64,000 nt of DNA from Bifidobacterium panos (lineage in GTDB: Bacteria > Actinomycetota > Actinomycetes > Actinomycetales > Bifidobacteriaceae): positions 1 to 64,000 of the forward strand of contig NZ_JAAIIJ010000016.1 in NCBI RefSeq assembly GCF_012932445.1, written 5' to 3'. Below the pieces are notes generated by a model. That model ran no database searches. It saw only the letters and a program-made list of their open reading frames with translations, and was not told the origin of the DNA. The translations under genes and the position numbers were made by a program. How positions within the stretch are numbered: position 1 is the first letter of the stretch; the number at the start of each line of letters is the position of its first letter. Of this stretch, positions 18,075 to 27,685 are shown piece after piece.

Positions 18075-19427
18075 CTATTGACGGGTTACGTTGCGGATCC
18101 AACGGTACTTGCGGTAATGAATCAAAGCCGGAACCATCTTGATGCACTCGTCGGTGTTGAGCAGTGCGTATACCGCCAGTACTGGCAGTTTGAATACGAA
18201 AGCCGCCAACAGGCCGACCGGTACGACGATGAGCCACATGACAATCGCGTCGCAGACGAGGCCGAATTTCGAATCGCCTCCAGCCGGGAAAATGCCCGCG
18301 ATGGTCAGGTTGGACATGCACCCGCATGCCGCGTAATACGCGCAGATGAACAGCATGACCGACAGATAATGCGTGGCTTGGGGAGTCAAACCGGCCCACT
18401 GCAACACAAGGGGTCGTGCTGCGATGATGAGCAGCCCCGTTCCCACACCGACCAAGGCCACGAGTTTGCAAAACCTGTCGCCCATGATTTTCGCCTCTTT
18501 GAACGCATTGCGGCCAAGCAGATTGCCCACCATTATGCCGCCAGCATTGCCCAGGCCGAGACTTAGGCAGACCAGCAGATCCTTGACGATATTGGTGATG
18601 GAATTGGCTGCCACTGCGTCCGATCCAAGATGTCCCATGATCACTGTGTACATGGTGAAGCCGCAACCCCACACCAGCTCATTGCCGAGCACGGGGAGGC
18701 TATATCGCCAGAAATCCTTTTGCAACGACACATCCGGATGAGTCATCAGTGTCAGTCGCAATCGCGGCCTGCCGTTGCGTGAGGCCACCATGACAGACCA
18801 TGCCAGTTCGATCGCACGTGAAATCACCGTGGAAATGGCGGCTCCGTAAATCCCAAGTTTCGGCAATCCCAAGTAGCCATAAATCAGTACGGCGTTTAGC
18901 GCGACATGTACAATCACACCGACGGTACTCACCATCATGCCGGTTGCGGCGGCACCGACGTTCTTCATCAAACATAGATAAATCTGCGACAAGCCGATGA
19001 ACAGATAGGAGACCGACGAGATCCTCAGATACTGCGCTCCAATCGTTACCAGCGCGGCATCATTCGTCATGATTGACATCAGCGCGTCCGGCAACAGCAG
19101 GGTGGCGGCGAAGAACAGCAACGATAATCCACCGGCGTACAACATGATGAACGCCAGTACTTTTTCCACTGCGTTCGTATTGCCGGCACCCCAGTATTGT
19201 GCGATGAGAATGCTCATACCGAGTGTCAGTGCGGCGAGGCACAGACTGAAGATGAACTGGAATTGTGTGGCGAGCGCTACCGCCGACAGTTCGTCTTGCC
19301 CGACTCCCGCCAACATCAACGTGTCGGCGCAGGATGAAAGCGCCAGCATGAGCTGCTGGAACGCGATGGGCAGTGCCAACGTCATGGTCTGACGTAGAAA
19401 GTCGCGCCAGGTCGCAGTGGTTTGCAT
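18075..19427 (-). CDS. MATE family multidrug efflux transporter
   Basis: A 450-residue membrane protein with about twelve hydrophobic segments and the internal two-fold symmetry of MATE pumps, which export drugs or metabolites in exchange for sodium or protons. The N-terminal LALPIAFQQLMLALSSCADT segment is typical. The frame is open to 19529, but ATG 19427 is preceded by GGAG at a proper distance, so this start is preferred. It is transcribed left, as is the acetyltransferase gene upstream. Confidence 0.88.
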   Translation of the reverse strand: MQTTATWRDFLRQTMTLALPIAFQQLMLALSSCADTLMLAGVGQDELSAVALATQFQFIFSLCLAALTLGMSILIAQYWGAGNTNAVEKVLAFIMLYAGGLSLLFFAATLLLPDALMSIMTNDAALVTIGAQYLRISSVSYLFIGLSQIYLCLMKNVGAAATGMMVSTVGVIVHVALNAVLIYGYLGLPKLGIYGAAISTVISRAIELAWSVMVASRNGRPRLRLTLMTHPDVSLQKDFWRYSLPVLGNELVWGCGFTMYTVIMGHLGSDAVAANSITNIVKDLLVCLSLGLGNAGGIMVGNLLGRNAFKEAKIMGDRFCKLVALVGVGTGLLIIAARPLVLQWAGLTPQATHYLSVMLFICAYYAACGCMSNLTIAGIFPAGGDSKFGLVCDAIVMWLIVVPVGLLAAFVFKLPVLAVYALLNTDECIKMVPALIHYRKYRWIRNVTRQ

Positions 19428-19594
19428 GAGGGGCTCCATTGTGGAATATGGCTGGAATATATCTGGGATGTGGTTGGAACGGCATGAAAAAATCGACGCC
19501 GGATTGCAATCGTGCCAAGATTGCCGCAATACGGCGTCGAGGATTTAAAGTCGCGGCGTGCGGGAGACGGGCGATTGCTGCCCTTCGCGCCCGG

Positions 19595-20245
19595 TTAGTC
19601 GCCGAGCGAATCCTTCCACGCGCGGTACTCGGCGGCCTTGCCCTCCCAGTATTCGCGGTCGGTGTCCGTGATCTTGCGAATCACATGGCAGGGATTGCCT
19701 ACCGCCACCGAATGCGAGGGGATGTCTTTGACCACTACGGAACCGGCTCCGATCACCACGTCGTCGCCGATGGTGACGCCGGGGCCGACCACGACATTGC
19801 CGCCGAACCAGACGTCGTTGCCGATGGTGATGGGGCGTGCTCCCTCCGGCCCGGAGGAACGTACCGCGGCGTCGATCGGATGGTAAGGCGTGTACAGGCC
19901 GATGCGCGGTCCGAAGAACACGCGGTCGCCAATGGTGATCTTCGCCACGTCGAGGAAGATGCAATCCATGTTGGCGTAGAAGTTGTCGCCGATGTAGGTA
20001 TTGCAACCGTAGTCGCAGTTGAACGGCGGCTCGAGGAAGCAACCCTTACCCATCGATCCAAACAGCTCGCGGAACAAGTCCTCGCGCTCCTTGAATGCGT
20101 CGTACTTCGACGTGTTGATGGCCTGCACAAGGCGTCGCTTGCGCATGTTCATCTCCTGCTGCTGCGGATTGTCGGCAACATACAATTCACCGGAAAGCAT
20201 GCGCTCCCATTCGTCTTTTGCCGGCTGGATGGTGTTCTCTGTCAT
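19595..20245 (-). CDS. Sugar O-acetyltransferase (maltose/galactoside acetyltransferase type)
   Basis: A 216-residue left-handed beta-helix enzyme of the LacA/Maa/NodL group that moves an acetyl group from acetyl-CoA to a sugar. Residues 1-60 form the maltose acetyltransferase N-cap. The hexapeptide repeats follow, with the catalytic His122 in LYTPYHPID. AAGGAG lies just before ATG 20245. The gene is divergent from an AraC-type regulator, 151 bases apart, which suggests local control. The sugar substrate cannot be told. Confidence 0.9.
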   Translation of the reverse strand: MTENTIQPAKDEWERMLSGELYVADNPQQQEMNMRKRRLVQAINTSKYDAFKEREDLFRELFGSMGKGCFLEPPFNCDYGCNTYIGDNFYANMDCIFLDVAKITIGDRVFFGPRIGLYTPYHPIDAAVRSSGPEGARPITIGNDVWFGGNVVVGPGVTIGDDVVIGAGSVVVKDIPSHSVAVGNPCHVIRKITDTDREYWEGKAAEYRAWKDSLGD

Positions 20246-20396
20246 GATGGTGCTCCTTCTGAGTTGTGCGTCAATCGATTGATTGATGAATGCCGACTAC
20301 CATTCAATACGCTTATCGTTCGGCGACACCACATTTTGTTGTATTATCGTTCCTAGAATTTGCACTATTTACCAAATTGAGTTGGTGTAGGACAAG

Positions 20397-21404
20397 ATGA
20401 AGCGATTGACCCAGTCTGAATGTCTGCCTTACGAATTCATGCCGATCACCGGTTGGGGGCGTTTGCCCAACGGTGCGGAAATAGTGCAATACGATGCTCC
20501 AATGTTCTTTTCATTCACCGAACACTCATTGCTGCGCCAATATCCGAATATGCGGGCGGAGTGTCATTGGCATATCGACCTTGAATTCACGCACATCATC
20601 CATGGCCATATGTGGTATTTCGTCAATGGTGAGATCGTCCGGCTTGAGGAAGGACAGGCGATTTTCGTCAATTCACGTCAACTGCATTACGGTTTTACCG
20701 AAGATGGCACCGACTGCGAATTCTCATGCACGTTGCTCAACCCCGCACGAATGAGCGCGCCCACTGCGGTGTATGAACGATTCGTAATGCCGCTTGTAAC
20801 GGACGAGACGATGCCCTATGTGGTTCTCAGCCCAGATGATGTCCACGGAAACGGACTGATTGCCCAGATCATGCGATTGCATGATGCGAAATTCGGGCAA
20901 TTGAAACATGCGACGCTTCCAGCCGCAAGAGGCATGGCATTGGCTAATGACACCGCTTCACTGACTGTGCTCAGCTGCTTCTATGCGATACTGCACGAGC
21001 TGACCACGATTGCCCAGGAGCGTGGCGATGGTACGGCTGAACGCATCAAACGGCACCCACACGTCGCAACGCTCGCCATGATGGTCGATTTCGTGCAACA
21101 GCATTACGTACATCAGATCACATTGGCGCAAATCGCAGCGGCCGGGTCGGTAGGGCGAACTACATGCGCTGCGATCTTTCGCGAACTGCTCGGTCAGACT
21201 CCGATCGAATTCGTCAATGATGTGCGGGTTCGCGCGGCAGCGGAACTATTGGCGACCACTCAATTGCCCGTCTCCGCAATCGCGACGCAGACGGGGTTCT
21301 CCTCATCAAGTTTCTTCACACGAACATTCCGCAGACTCATGCATATCACACCGTTGTCCTACCGCAACGGCATGCTCAGCTCCAACAATATGGACAACTC
21401 CTGA
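20397..21404 (+). CDS. AraC family transcriptional regulator
   Basis: A 335-residue protein. The N-terminal ~170 residues look like a cupin sensor domain (HWHIDLEFTHIIHGH and EGQAIFVNSRQLHYG). The C-terminal ~100 residues hold two helix-turn-helix motifs of the AraC/XylS type (ITLAQIAAAGSVGRTTCAAIF and the ATQTGFSSSSFFTRTFRR region). It likely binds a sugar or related ligand and controls the divergent acetyltransferase gene and perhaps the MATE gene. An AGGA site precedes ATG 20397. Confidence 0.9.
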   Translation: MKRLTQSECLPYEFMPITGWGRLPNGAEIVQYDAPMFFSFTEHSLLRQYPNMRAECHWHIDLEFTHIIHGHMWYFVNGEIVRLEEGQAIFVNSRQLHYGFTEDGTDCEFSCTLLNPARMSAPTAVYERFVMPLVTDETMPYVVLSPDDVHGNGLIAQIMRLHDAKFGQLKHATLPAARGMALANDTASLTVLSCFYAILHELTTIAQERGDGTAERIKRHPHVATLAMMVDFVQQHYVHQITLAQIAAAGSVGRTTCAAIFRELLGQTPIEFVNDVRVRAAAELLATTQLPVSAIATQTGFSSSSFFTRTFRRLMHITPLSYRNGMLSSNNMDNS

Positions 21405-21453
21405 TGTTTGTGATGTCTGTACACGGCATGCCCTGACGCTCGTTTGCCTGAAT

Positions 21454-21921
21454 CTACAAGGATTCCTCTGACAAGTCGGATCGCTCCACCAAGCGCGCCA
21501 TTTGCACACGCCCCATATCGAGCTTGTCCGCATGCCAGATAGAGGCTTTGGGCTGTTGCAGAGCATCGCGTAGTTGCGCGATTAGTGTTACCACGTTGCC
21601 GATGATGGCCGTGCGGATGGTGGCGTTTCGGTTCGAACGGCGGGCAAGGTAAGCGGTCATGGCCATCAGCGTGAGCAGCGGGTCGAATGGGAACACCAGC
21701 ATCAGGGCGCAGGCAATCCAGAACGTCAGCTCGGGGTACTGGCTGCGAGCCAGCAGAAGAAAACCTGCCGCCACGGCGACGAATGTGCTGAACACGGCCC
21801 AGATATACCCCACGGAATCGGGGGCGAAGTTTTGCGCAAAAAATGATGTTTGCGCCAAGCACATGAAGCTGGCAAGCGGCATCATGACAATGGAGCACCA
21901 TGCACGGGTGGACACGGGCAC
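21454..21921 (-). pseudogene. Truncated membrane sensor fragment (histidine-kinase-like N-terminus)
   Basis: 155 codons from GTG 21921 with four hydrophobic segments, then a short soluble tail. The membrane part (YPELTFWIACALMLVFPFDP and the following helix) resembles the sensor half of bifidobacterial histidine kinases. No dimerisation or kinase domain follows, and no response regulator is adjacent. It is probably a gene remnant, though a small membrane protein cannot be excluded. It is convergent with the AraC gene and divergent from the Ltp-domain gene. Confidence 0.5.
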
Positions 21922-21986
21922 ATCGTCCGAATCGGGCGTCGCCGATGCCGATGATGGCGCATGCCCCGTGATTAAAGAAAGACGAT

Positions 21987-22295
21987 GTGCCTAACGAATA
22001 CAAGAAGGCATTGGCCCAGGCCAAGACGTATTCCGACACGATGCACATGAGCAAGCAGGGCATCTACGACCAGCTCACATCCGAATATGGGGGCAAGTTC
22101 AGCGCCGAAGCCGCGCAATACGCCGTGGATAACCTTCAGGCCGACTATAACCAGAACGCTCTGGAGCAAGCGAAGGATTATGAGAAGAGCATGAACATGT
22201 CATCCGAGGCCATCCGAGATCAGCTCACATCCGAATACGGGGGCAAGTTTACGCAAGAGGAAGCCGACTACGCGATACAGCATCTGAACGACTGA
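21987..22295 (+). CDS. Ltp-domain protein with two repeats and no signal peptide
   Basis: A 102-residue protein made almost only of two ~48-residue repeats, each with DQLTSEYGGKF followed by a helix. This is the Ltp/host cell surface-exposed lipoprotein domain (PF07553), known from lipoproteins including a phage superinfection-exclusion protein of Streptococcus. Here there is no signal peptide or lipobox, and an in-frame stop at 21969 rules out a longer frame. GTG 21987 is the only good start. The DNA repeats at 22068-22099 and 22218-22249 are nearly identical. The function without export is unclear. Confidence 0.7.
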   Translation: MPNEYKKALAQAKTYSDTMHMSKQGIYDQLTSEYGGKFSAEAAQYAVDNLQADYNQNALEQAKDYEKSMNMSSEAIRDQLTSEYGGKFTQEEADYAIQHLND

Positions 22296-22305
22296 TCGAG
22301 ACATC

Positions 22306-22362
22306 GCCCTATAAGTGACGGGAGCTTTGGGAGTTCGCTCACTTGTAGGGCGCATTTATTTT
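22306..22362 (+). terminator. Terminator after the Ltp-domain gene
   Basis: Arms GCCCTATAAGTGA and TCACTTGTAGGGC (one G-U pair) followed by GCATTTATTTTG. Confidence 0.8.
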
Positions 22363-22523
22363 GCTGTGATTATCTTTCTTGTGCCTGGCTGATCGGGTGC
22401 TGGCTTGTCTGTAGTGCAGGTGTGCGTATTGTGTCCATTACGCCCTGGGTGGAGCGCATTCATGGAAATTTCAGGAAGTCTCCTTTATGATGAGACCGTA
22501 CATTACGCGCTGAAGGAGCGATT

Positions 22524-23327
22524 ATGACATTCGGCCAACAGCCCGGCAGCAACGGGCAATACAACACCCCCGATTACAACGCGGCTCAGGTCCAATACGC
22601 CCAAGGATATACGCAAGCCGCGGCGGCCACCATCGATGCGACGGCCGCATATTCCTACGAGCAGGCTCGCCGTGTTTCCGTCACTCGCGCCTACGGCGAA
22701 ATGACCATCGGCCTGATTGTCACCACCGTGGTCGCCGTGCTCACCCAGGCCACCGACGCACTGCTGAAGTTCCTGAGCGTTACGGGCATGATCGGTCTGA
22801 TCGCGCTGTGTGTGGTTCCCATTGTCATGGCCGTCGTGCTTGGCGTTCGCATCGCGAAGATGAGCGTGACCACGGCTCGTGTCATGTTCTATCTGTTCGC
22901 GGTGATCATGGGATTCGTCCTGAGCGTGATTTTCATGGTGTATGATCTCGGCTCCATCGGGGTCGCTCTGGGCATCACCGCGGCGTTCTTCTTCGCGTTG
23001 ACGATGTTCGGCATGACCACGAAGTTCAATATGCTCAAGGCCGGTCCGATTCTCATGGTCGCTCTGATCGTACTGATCATCTCGCAAATCGTGCTGATGT
23101 TCGTGAATGTGGGAGCCATGACCCAGATCATGTGCGCGGTCGGCTTGGTGCTGTTCGCCGGCATGACCATCTACGACGCGCAGAGCACCCGCGCGCTGTT
23201 CACTCAGTACGAGGCGCAGGGGCCGGAGATGATCAAGAAGATCTCCATTCTGTGCGCCCTGAACCTGTATCTCGACTTCGTGAACATGTTCCTGTACATC
23301 CTGCAGCTGCTCGGCAGCAAGGACTGA
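22524..23327 (+). CDS. Bax inhibitor-1/YccA family membrane protein
   Basis: A 267-residue protein with a Gln/Tyr/Ala-rich soluble N-terminus (residues 1-55) and seven hydrophobic segments. Late acidic residues near IYDAQSTRALF and the pattern of helices fit the BI-1/YccA family, whose members act as pH-sensitive calcium leak channels or modulate membrane proteases. GAAGGAG precedes ATG 22524. It stands alone between two terminators. Confidence 0.85.
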   Translation: MTFGQQPGSNGQYNTPDYNAAQVQYAQGYTQAAAATIDATAAYSYEQARRVSVTRAYGEMTIGLIVTTVVAVLTQATDALLKFLSVTGMIGLIALCVVPIVMAVVLGVRIAKMSVTTARVMFYLFAVIMGFVLSVIFMVYDLGSIGVALGITAAFFFALTMFGMTTKFNMLKAGPILMVALIVLIISQIVLMFVNVGAMTQIMCAVGLVLFAGMTIYDAQSTRALFTQYEAQGPEMIKKISILCALNLYLDFVNMFLYILQLLGSKD

Positions 23328-23359
23328 GCGCAACTTTTTGCCGCATCATGCGGCCGCAC

Positions 23360-23394
23360 AAGGCCCGGTCATGAGAATATATGGCCGGGCTTTG
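23360..23394 (+). terminator. Terminator after the BI-1 family gene
   Basis: AAGGCCCGG pairs with CCGGGCTTT; a smaller GCCGCA/TGCGGC hairpin precedes it at 23340-23354. Confidence 0.75.
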
Positions 23395-23429
23395 CCATGC
23401 CGTTACATGGATGCATTAGCGTAGGCCGC

Positions 23430-24410
23430 ATGGGGAAAAGTAAACCGCTGGGCATCGTCTGTCTGTTGCTGTGCGCCATGATTTGGGGTTTCGCGTTCGT
23501 GGCGCAGGTGCAGGGCATGGACGTCATGTCGCCGCTGTTCTTCAACGCGGTGCGCTTTGCGTTGGGCGCGCTGTCGCTGGCCCTGCTTCTGTTGGTACGT
23601 TCCCGTCGCAAAACGAAGCTGCCCGAGCTCGCAACAAATCAAGCCGATGGTATCGCGTCAATCGCGAAAGAAGACGTTGCGCTTCAGACAACGCCCATGC
23701 GTTGGGCGACGCATCCCGTTGCGGTGAGCATCGTCTGCGGTGCGGTGCTGTTTGGTGCCAGCACCTTGCAGCAATATGGCATTCTGTATTGCAAATCGGC
23801 CGGGCGCTCCGGGTTTTTGTCCGCTCTGTACATCGTGATGGTGCCGTTGCTCGCCTTCGTGTTTCTGCGTCGGCGCATCAATATCCTCATCGGCGCGGCC
23901 GTGGCGCTGGCTGTGGCCGGTTTCTATTGCCTGTGCGTCACCGACGGATTCGGCTCGCTGGGCGTGGCGGACGTGATATTGGTGCTGTCCGCCGTGCTGT
24001 TTGCCGCCCATATTCTCATCATTGATACGCTCGGTTCCAGAGTCGATGCGATTGTGCTCTCGTTCGGCCAAATCTGCACCGCAGCGGCGTTGAGTTTCGC
24101 GGGGGCTCTGATGGACGGTTCGGTGGATTGGGCGGGCGCGCTCAACTCGTGGGTTCCGCTCGCCTATGCCGGCATCGGCTCGGTTGGTATCGCGTATACG
24201 TTGCAGGTCGTCGGTCAGCGGTGGGTGCCGCCGACAAGTGCGAGCCTGTTGATGAGTTTGGAATCACTGTTTTCCGTTGTGGGTGGGGCACTGTTGCTGG
24301 GCGAGGTGATGACCCCGCGCGCCTACGTTGGCTGCGCGCTCATTTTCCTGGGCACGTTGCTGGCCCAGATTCGCATTCCCTCGCGCCTCTTCAATGGCCG
24401 GGCTTCCTAA
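23430..24410 (+). CDS. DMT superfamily transporter (EamA)
   Basis: A 326-residue protein with ten predicted membrane segments in two EamA repeats and basic loops. The N-terminal CAMIWGFAFVAQ and the late TSASLLMSLESLFS are typical of the drug/metabolite transporters that export amino acids or other metabolites. The open frame begins at 23397, but ATG 23430 starts directly at the first helix. Its stop overlaps the stop of the convergent alarmone synthetase gene (CTAA). Confidence 0.87.
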   Translation: MGKSKPLGIVCLLLCAMIWGFAFVAQVQGMDVMSPLFFNAVRFALGALSLALLLLVRSRRKTKLPELATNQADGIASIAKEDVALQTTPMRWATHPVAVSIVCGAVLFGASTLQQYGILYCKSAGRSGFLSALYIVMVPLLAFVFLRRRINILIGAAVALAVAGFYCLCVTDGFGSLGVADVILVLSAVLFAAHILIIDTLGSRVDAIVLSFGQICTAAALSFAGALMDGSVDWAGALNSWVPLAYAGIGSVGIAYTLQVVGQRWVPPTSASLLMSLESLFSVVGGALLLGEVMTPRAYVGCALIFLGTLLAQIRIPSRLFNGRAS

Positions 24411-25150
24411 CGTGTGGTGGGTTTCGGCGTCTCTTCGGCCTGAGGAGCAGTGTTGATGTCACGGTGAATGTGCTGCATCTGAACCTCGACGTTCTGCAGG
24501 CTTTTCGCGCAGTCGAGCAGCGTCTGGGAATGTTCGCTGAGTTTGGCGTCGGGCAAATCGCTTTTATAGCGCAGCGCATGTTCGAGGCTCGCCCAGTAAT
24601 CCATCGCGATGGTGCGGAACTGCACTTCCACCGGCGTGTAATGCGCACCCGAGGAAAGGAACACCGGCACCGCGTAGATTACATGCAGTGAACGATAGCC
24701 GTTCTGCTTGGGTTTCTTGATGTAATCCTTGACGCGCAGCACCTGAATGTCCGATTGCGACGACAGGTAGTTGGATACCGAATACACGTCGTCCCGGTAA
24801 TTGCAGATCACGCGAATGCCGGCCACGTCGAACAGATTGTCCTTGACGGATTTGACTGATATGGGCAGTCCTTTGCGTTCCAGTTTGCCGATAATCGAAT
24901 CGACCGACTTCAAACGCCGCTCCATGTGATGAATCGGGTCATGGCTGAACCTGACTTGAAACTCGTCGTCGAGCACCTCCAGCTTGGTGCTGATCTCATA
25001 CATGGCGCCCTCATACACCTGCATTTGGTCGATGAACTCGGGAATCTGCGCGTTGTCGAAATGCTCGTCCGAGATGTCGAACGTCTTCAGACGCGCGCGC
25101 AGGTCTGAGGTGTTGAGTCTGTTATGTCTATCAAGTATCACGTCATTCAA
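24407..25150 (-). CDS. Small alarmone synthetase (GTP pyrophosphokinase, RelQ-like)
   Basis: A 247-residue protein with only the RelA/SpoT synthetase domain. Signature segments are FDVAGIRVICNYRDDVYSV, KPKQNGYRSLHVIYAV and PVEVQFRTIAMDYWASLEH. There is no HD hydrolase, TGS or ACT domain, so it makes (p)ppGpp from ATP and GTP/GDP without ribosome control. The C-terminal helix region is short and Pro/Thr-rich. It is convergent with the transporter gene and divergent from miaB. Confidence 0.9.
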   Translation of the reverse strand: MNDVILDRHNRLNTSDLRARLKTFDISDEHFDNAQIPEFIDQMQVYEGAMYEISTKLEVLDDEFQVRFSHDPIHHMERRLKSVDSIIGKLERKGLPISVKSVKDNLFDVAGIRVICNYRDDVYSVSNYLSSQSDIQVLRVKDYIKKPKQNGYRSLHVIYAVPVFLSSGAHYTPVEVQFRTIAMDYWASLEHALRYKSDLPDAKLSEHSQTLLDCAKSLQNVEVQMQHIHRDINTAPQAEETPKPTTR

Positions 25151-25230
25151 TATACCTGTTCGCTGTGCGCCAAACTGGGATATGTCTGAGAGCGACCTTA
25201 TGACTCGACCCGCCGATACAGTGGGGCGTT

Positions 25231-26676
25231 ATGAACGAAGACATGATGAGCGAGGCGGAGCGCGCCTCGGCGAGCGCGACGGCTTTCACCGGGCGGCGTG
25301 GCAAGGGGATATTCCATGTTCACACGCTCGGTTGCCAGATGAATGTGCATGATTCCGAGCGCATCGCCGGCGTGCTTGAAGCGGACGGCTACGTGCCCGC
25401 CACTGAAGAGCAGGTCGAAGCTCATGACGTCGATCTCATCGTGCTCAACACCTGCGCGGTGCGCGAGAACGCCGCCGAACGCATGTACGGCACCATCGGA
25501 TTGTGGGCCGAGCTCAAGCGGCAGCACCCGAATCTGCAAATCGCGGTGGGCGGTTGCATGGCTCAGCTCGACCGTCAGAAAATCGCGAAAAAGGCACCGT
25601 GGGTGGCGGCCGTTTTCGGCACCAAGAACATCGGCTCGTTGCCGCATCTGCTTGATCAGAACCGCGTGGCCGGCACCCCGCAGGTCGAAGTGGCGGACAA
25701 GCTTGAGCTGTTCCCCAGCCAGTTGCCCACCGATCGCGCTTCGAAAGTCAGCTCTTGGGTGTCGATTTCCGTGGGATGCAACAACACCTGCACATTCTGC
25801 ATCGTGCCCACCACGCGCGGCAGGGAGAAGGACCGCCGCCCCGGCGACGTGCTCGATGAAGTGCGCGCCTGCGTGGCGGGCGGCGCCAAAGAAGTCACGT
25901 TGCTTGGGCAGAACGTGAACTCCTATGGGTTCGGCATCGGTGACAGGTATGCCTTCAGCAAGTTGCTGCGTGCGTGCGGGCAGATCGAAGGCCTTGAGCG
26001 CGTCAGGTTCACCTCGCCGCACCCGGCCGCCTTCACCGACGATGTGATCGCCGCGATGGCCGAGACGCCGAACGTCATGCACCAACTGCACATGCCCCTG
26101 CAATCCGGTTCGGATCGCATCCTGCGCGCCATGCGCCGCTCCTACCGTTCGGCCAGATTCATGGATATCCTGAGCAAGGTGCGTGACGCCATGCCGGACG
26201 CGCAAATCTCCACCGACATCATCGTCGGGTTCCCGTCCGAGACGGAAGAGGACTTCCAAGCCACGCTCGACGTGGTGCGTCAGGCGCGCTTTGCCAGCGC
26301 CTTCACATTCATCTATTCGCCGCGCCCCGGCACGCCGGCCGCCGAGATGGAACAGTTGCCGCATGACGTGGTGCAGGAGCGTTTTGAGCGTTTGGTGGCC
26401 TTGCAGGAAGAAATCACCCAGGAAGATCTCAAGGCCTTTGAGGGTCGCGACGTCGAGGTGATGATCACCGGCACGCAAGGCAGAAAGGATGCCGCGACGC
26501 ATCGCGTCACCGGGCGCGAGAAAACCGGCGTGTTGGTGCATATCGGTGTCCCCGAGGGGTGCGAGGAGCCGCGCATCGGCGATTTCGTCACCGCCACCGT
26601 CACCCACGCCGCCCGTCATAACCTCATCGCCGATCCCGATCCGAAAGCCGGGCAAACCTACCATGTGCGGCACTGA
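25231..26676 (+). CDS. miaB: tRNA-2-methylthio-N6-isopentenyladenosine synthase
   Basis: A 481-residue radical SAM methylthiotransferase that adds a methylthio group to i6A37 of tRNA. The N-terminal UPF0004 domain carries Cys35, Cys75 and Cys109 as ligands of the auxiliary cluster. The radical SAM motif C-x3-C-x2-C is Cys183, Cys187 and Cys190 (GCNNTCTFC). A TRAM domain ends the protein. It overlaps miaA by 14 bases, so the two steps of the same modification are made together. Confidence 0.96.
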   Translation: MNEDMMSEAERASASATAFTGRRGKGIFHVHTLGCQMNVHDSERIAGVLEADGYVPATEEQVEAHDVDLIVLNTCAVRENAAERMYGTIGLWAELKRQHPNLQIAVGGCMAQLDRQKIAKKAPWVAAVFGTKNIGSLPHLLDQNRVAGTPQVEVADKLELFPSQLPTDRASKVSSWVSISVGCNNTCTFCIVPTTRGREKDRRPGDVLDEVRACVAGGAKEVTLLGQNVNSYGFGIGDRYAFSKLLRACGQIEGLERVRFTSPHPAAFTDDVIAAMAETPNVMHQLHMPLQSGSDRILRAMRRSYRSARFMDILSKVRDAMPDAQISTDIIVGFPSETEEDFQATLDVVRQARFASAFTFIYSPRPGTPAAEMEQLPHDVVQERFERLVALQEEITQEDLKAFEGRDVEVMITGTQGRKDAATHRVTGREKTGVLVHIGVPEGCEEPRIGDFVTATVTHAARHNLIADPDPKAGQTYHVRH

Positions 26677-27655
26677 ACGAGTCATTTCCATCGTCGGTCC
26701 GACGGCCTGCGGCAAAACGGCACTCGGCATCGCCATAGCCAAGCGGCTTGCCGAGCAGGGGGAACGGGCCGAAATCGTCAACGCGGATGCCTACCAGATG
26801 TATCGCGGCATGGACGTCGGCACCGCCAAGCCAAGCCTTGAGGAACAGGCCACCGTGCCGCATCATCTCATCGATATCATCGACCCCGACGAGACGATGA
26901 GCGTGGCCCGTTTCCAGCAGCTTGCCCGCGAAACGATGGCCGACCTGCAATCGCGCGGCATTCGCCCGATTCTCGTCGGAGGCTCCGGCCTATATGCGCG
27001 CGCCGCCATCGACGACATTACCTTTCCCGGCACCGACACCGAAGTGCGTGCGCGTTTGGAGGAACGTGAGCGAGTGGAAGGCGCGGGGGCGCTGTTCGAG
27101 GAGCTGAAGGCCAAAGACCCCGAAGCGGCGGCGCGCATGGATCCGCGCAATCCCCGCCGCACGATCCGCGCGCTGGAAGTCATCGAATTGACCGGACGGC
27201 CATATTCGGCCAGTCTGCCGCATTATCGCTACGTCATCCCCACCGTGCAAATAGGCCTTGATCTCGACCGTGCCGAACTCGACCGTCGCATCGATATTCG
27301 CACCACTCGCATGCGCGAGCAGGGGTTCCTCGACGAAGCGCGCCGTTTGCGCCCAAGCATGGGATTGACAGCCTCCAGGGCGCTGGGCTATCAGCAGATG
27401 TTCGATCTTCTCGACGGTTTATGGGACGAGCGGGAAGCATGGGCCGACGTGGCGCAGAAAACCAAGCGGCTGGCACGCAAACAGATGGGATGGTTCGGCC
27501 GCGACCCGCGCATCCACTGGTTGCAGGCGACCAACCCCGCCTTGCTCGACAACGCCATGGCCATCATCTCGCACGCAACCCGCGGCGATTACGACGCCAT
27601 CGACGCGCAGGCCGACGCCTACGCCCAGCATCACTTGGGCGACATCAACCACTGA
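26663..27655 (+). CDS. miaA: tRNA dimethylallyltransferase
   Basis: A 330-residue enzyme that transfers the isopentenyl group to A37 of tRNA, the substrate step before MiaB. The P-loop is GPTACGKT at residues 12-19; [18 protein letters not shown] follows as the substrate loop, and the IDIIDP and GGSGLY motifs are present. The open frame extends upstream to 26489, but ATG 26663 is where homology starts and gives the 14-base overlap with miaB. Confidence 0.96.
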   Translation: MCGTERVISIVGPTACGKTALGIAIAKRLAEQGERAEIVNADAYQMYRGMDVGTAKPSLEEQATVPHHLIDIIDPDETMSVARFQQLARETMADLQSRGIRPILVGGSGLYARAAIDDITFPGTDTEVRARLEERERVEGAGALFEELKAKDPEAAARMDPRNPRRTIRALEVIELTGRPYSASLPHYRYVIPTVQIGLDLDRAELDRRIDIRTTRMREQGFLDEARRLRPSMGLTASRALGYQQMFDLLDGLWDEREAWADVAQKTKRLARKQMGWFGRDPRIHWLQATNPALLDNAMAIISHATRGDYDAIDAQADAYAQHHLGDINH

Positions 27656-27685
27656 AAACCATCGGCGGCGGGAACGGGGCGTCTA

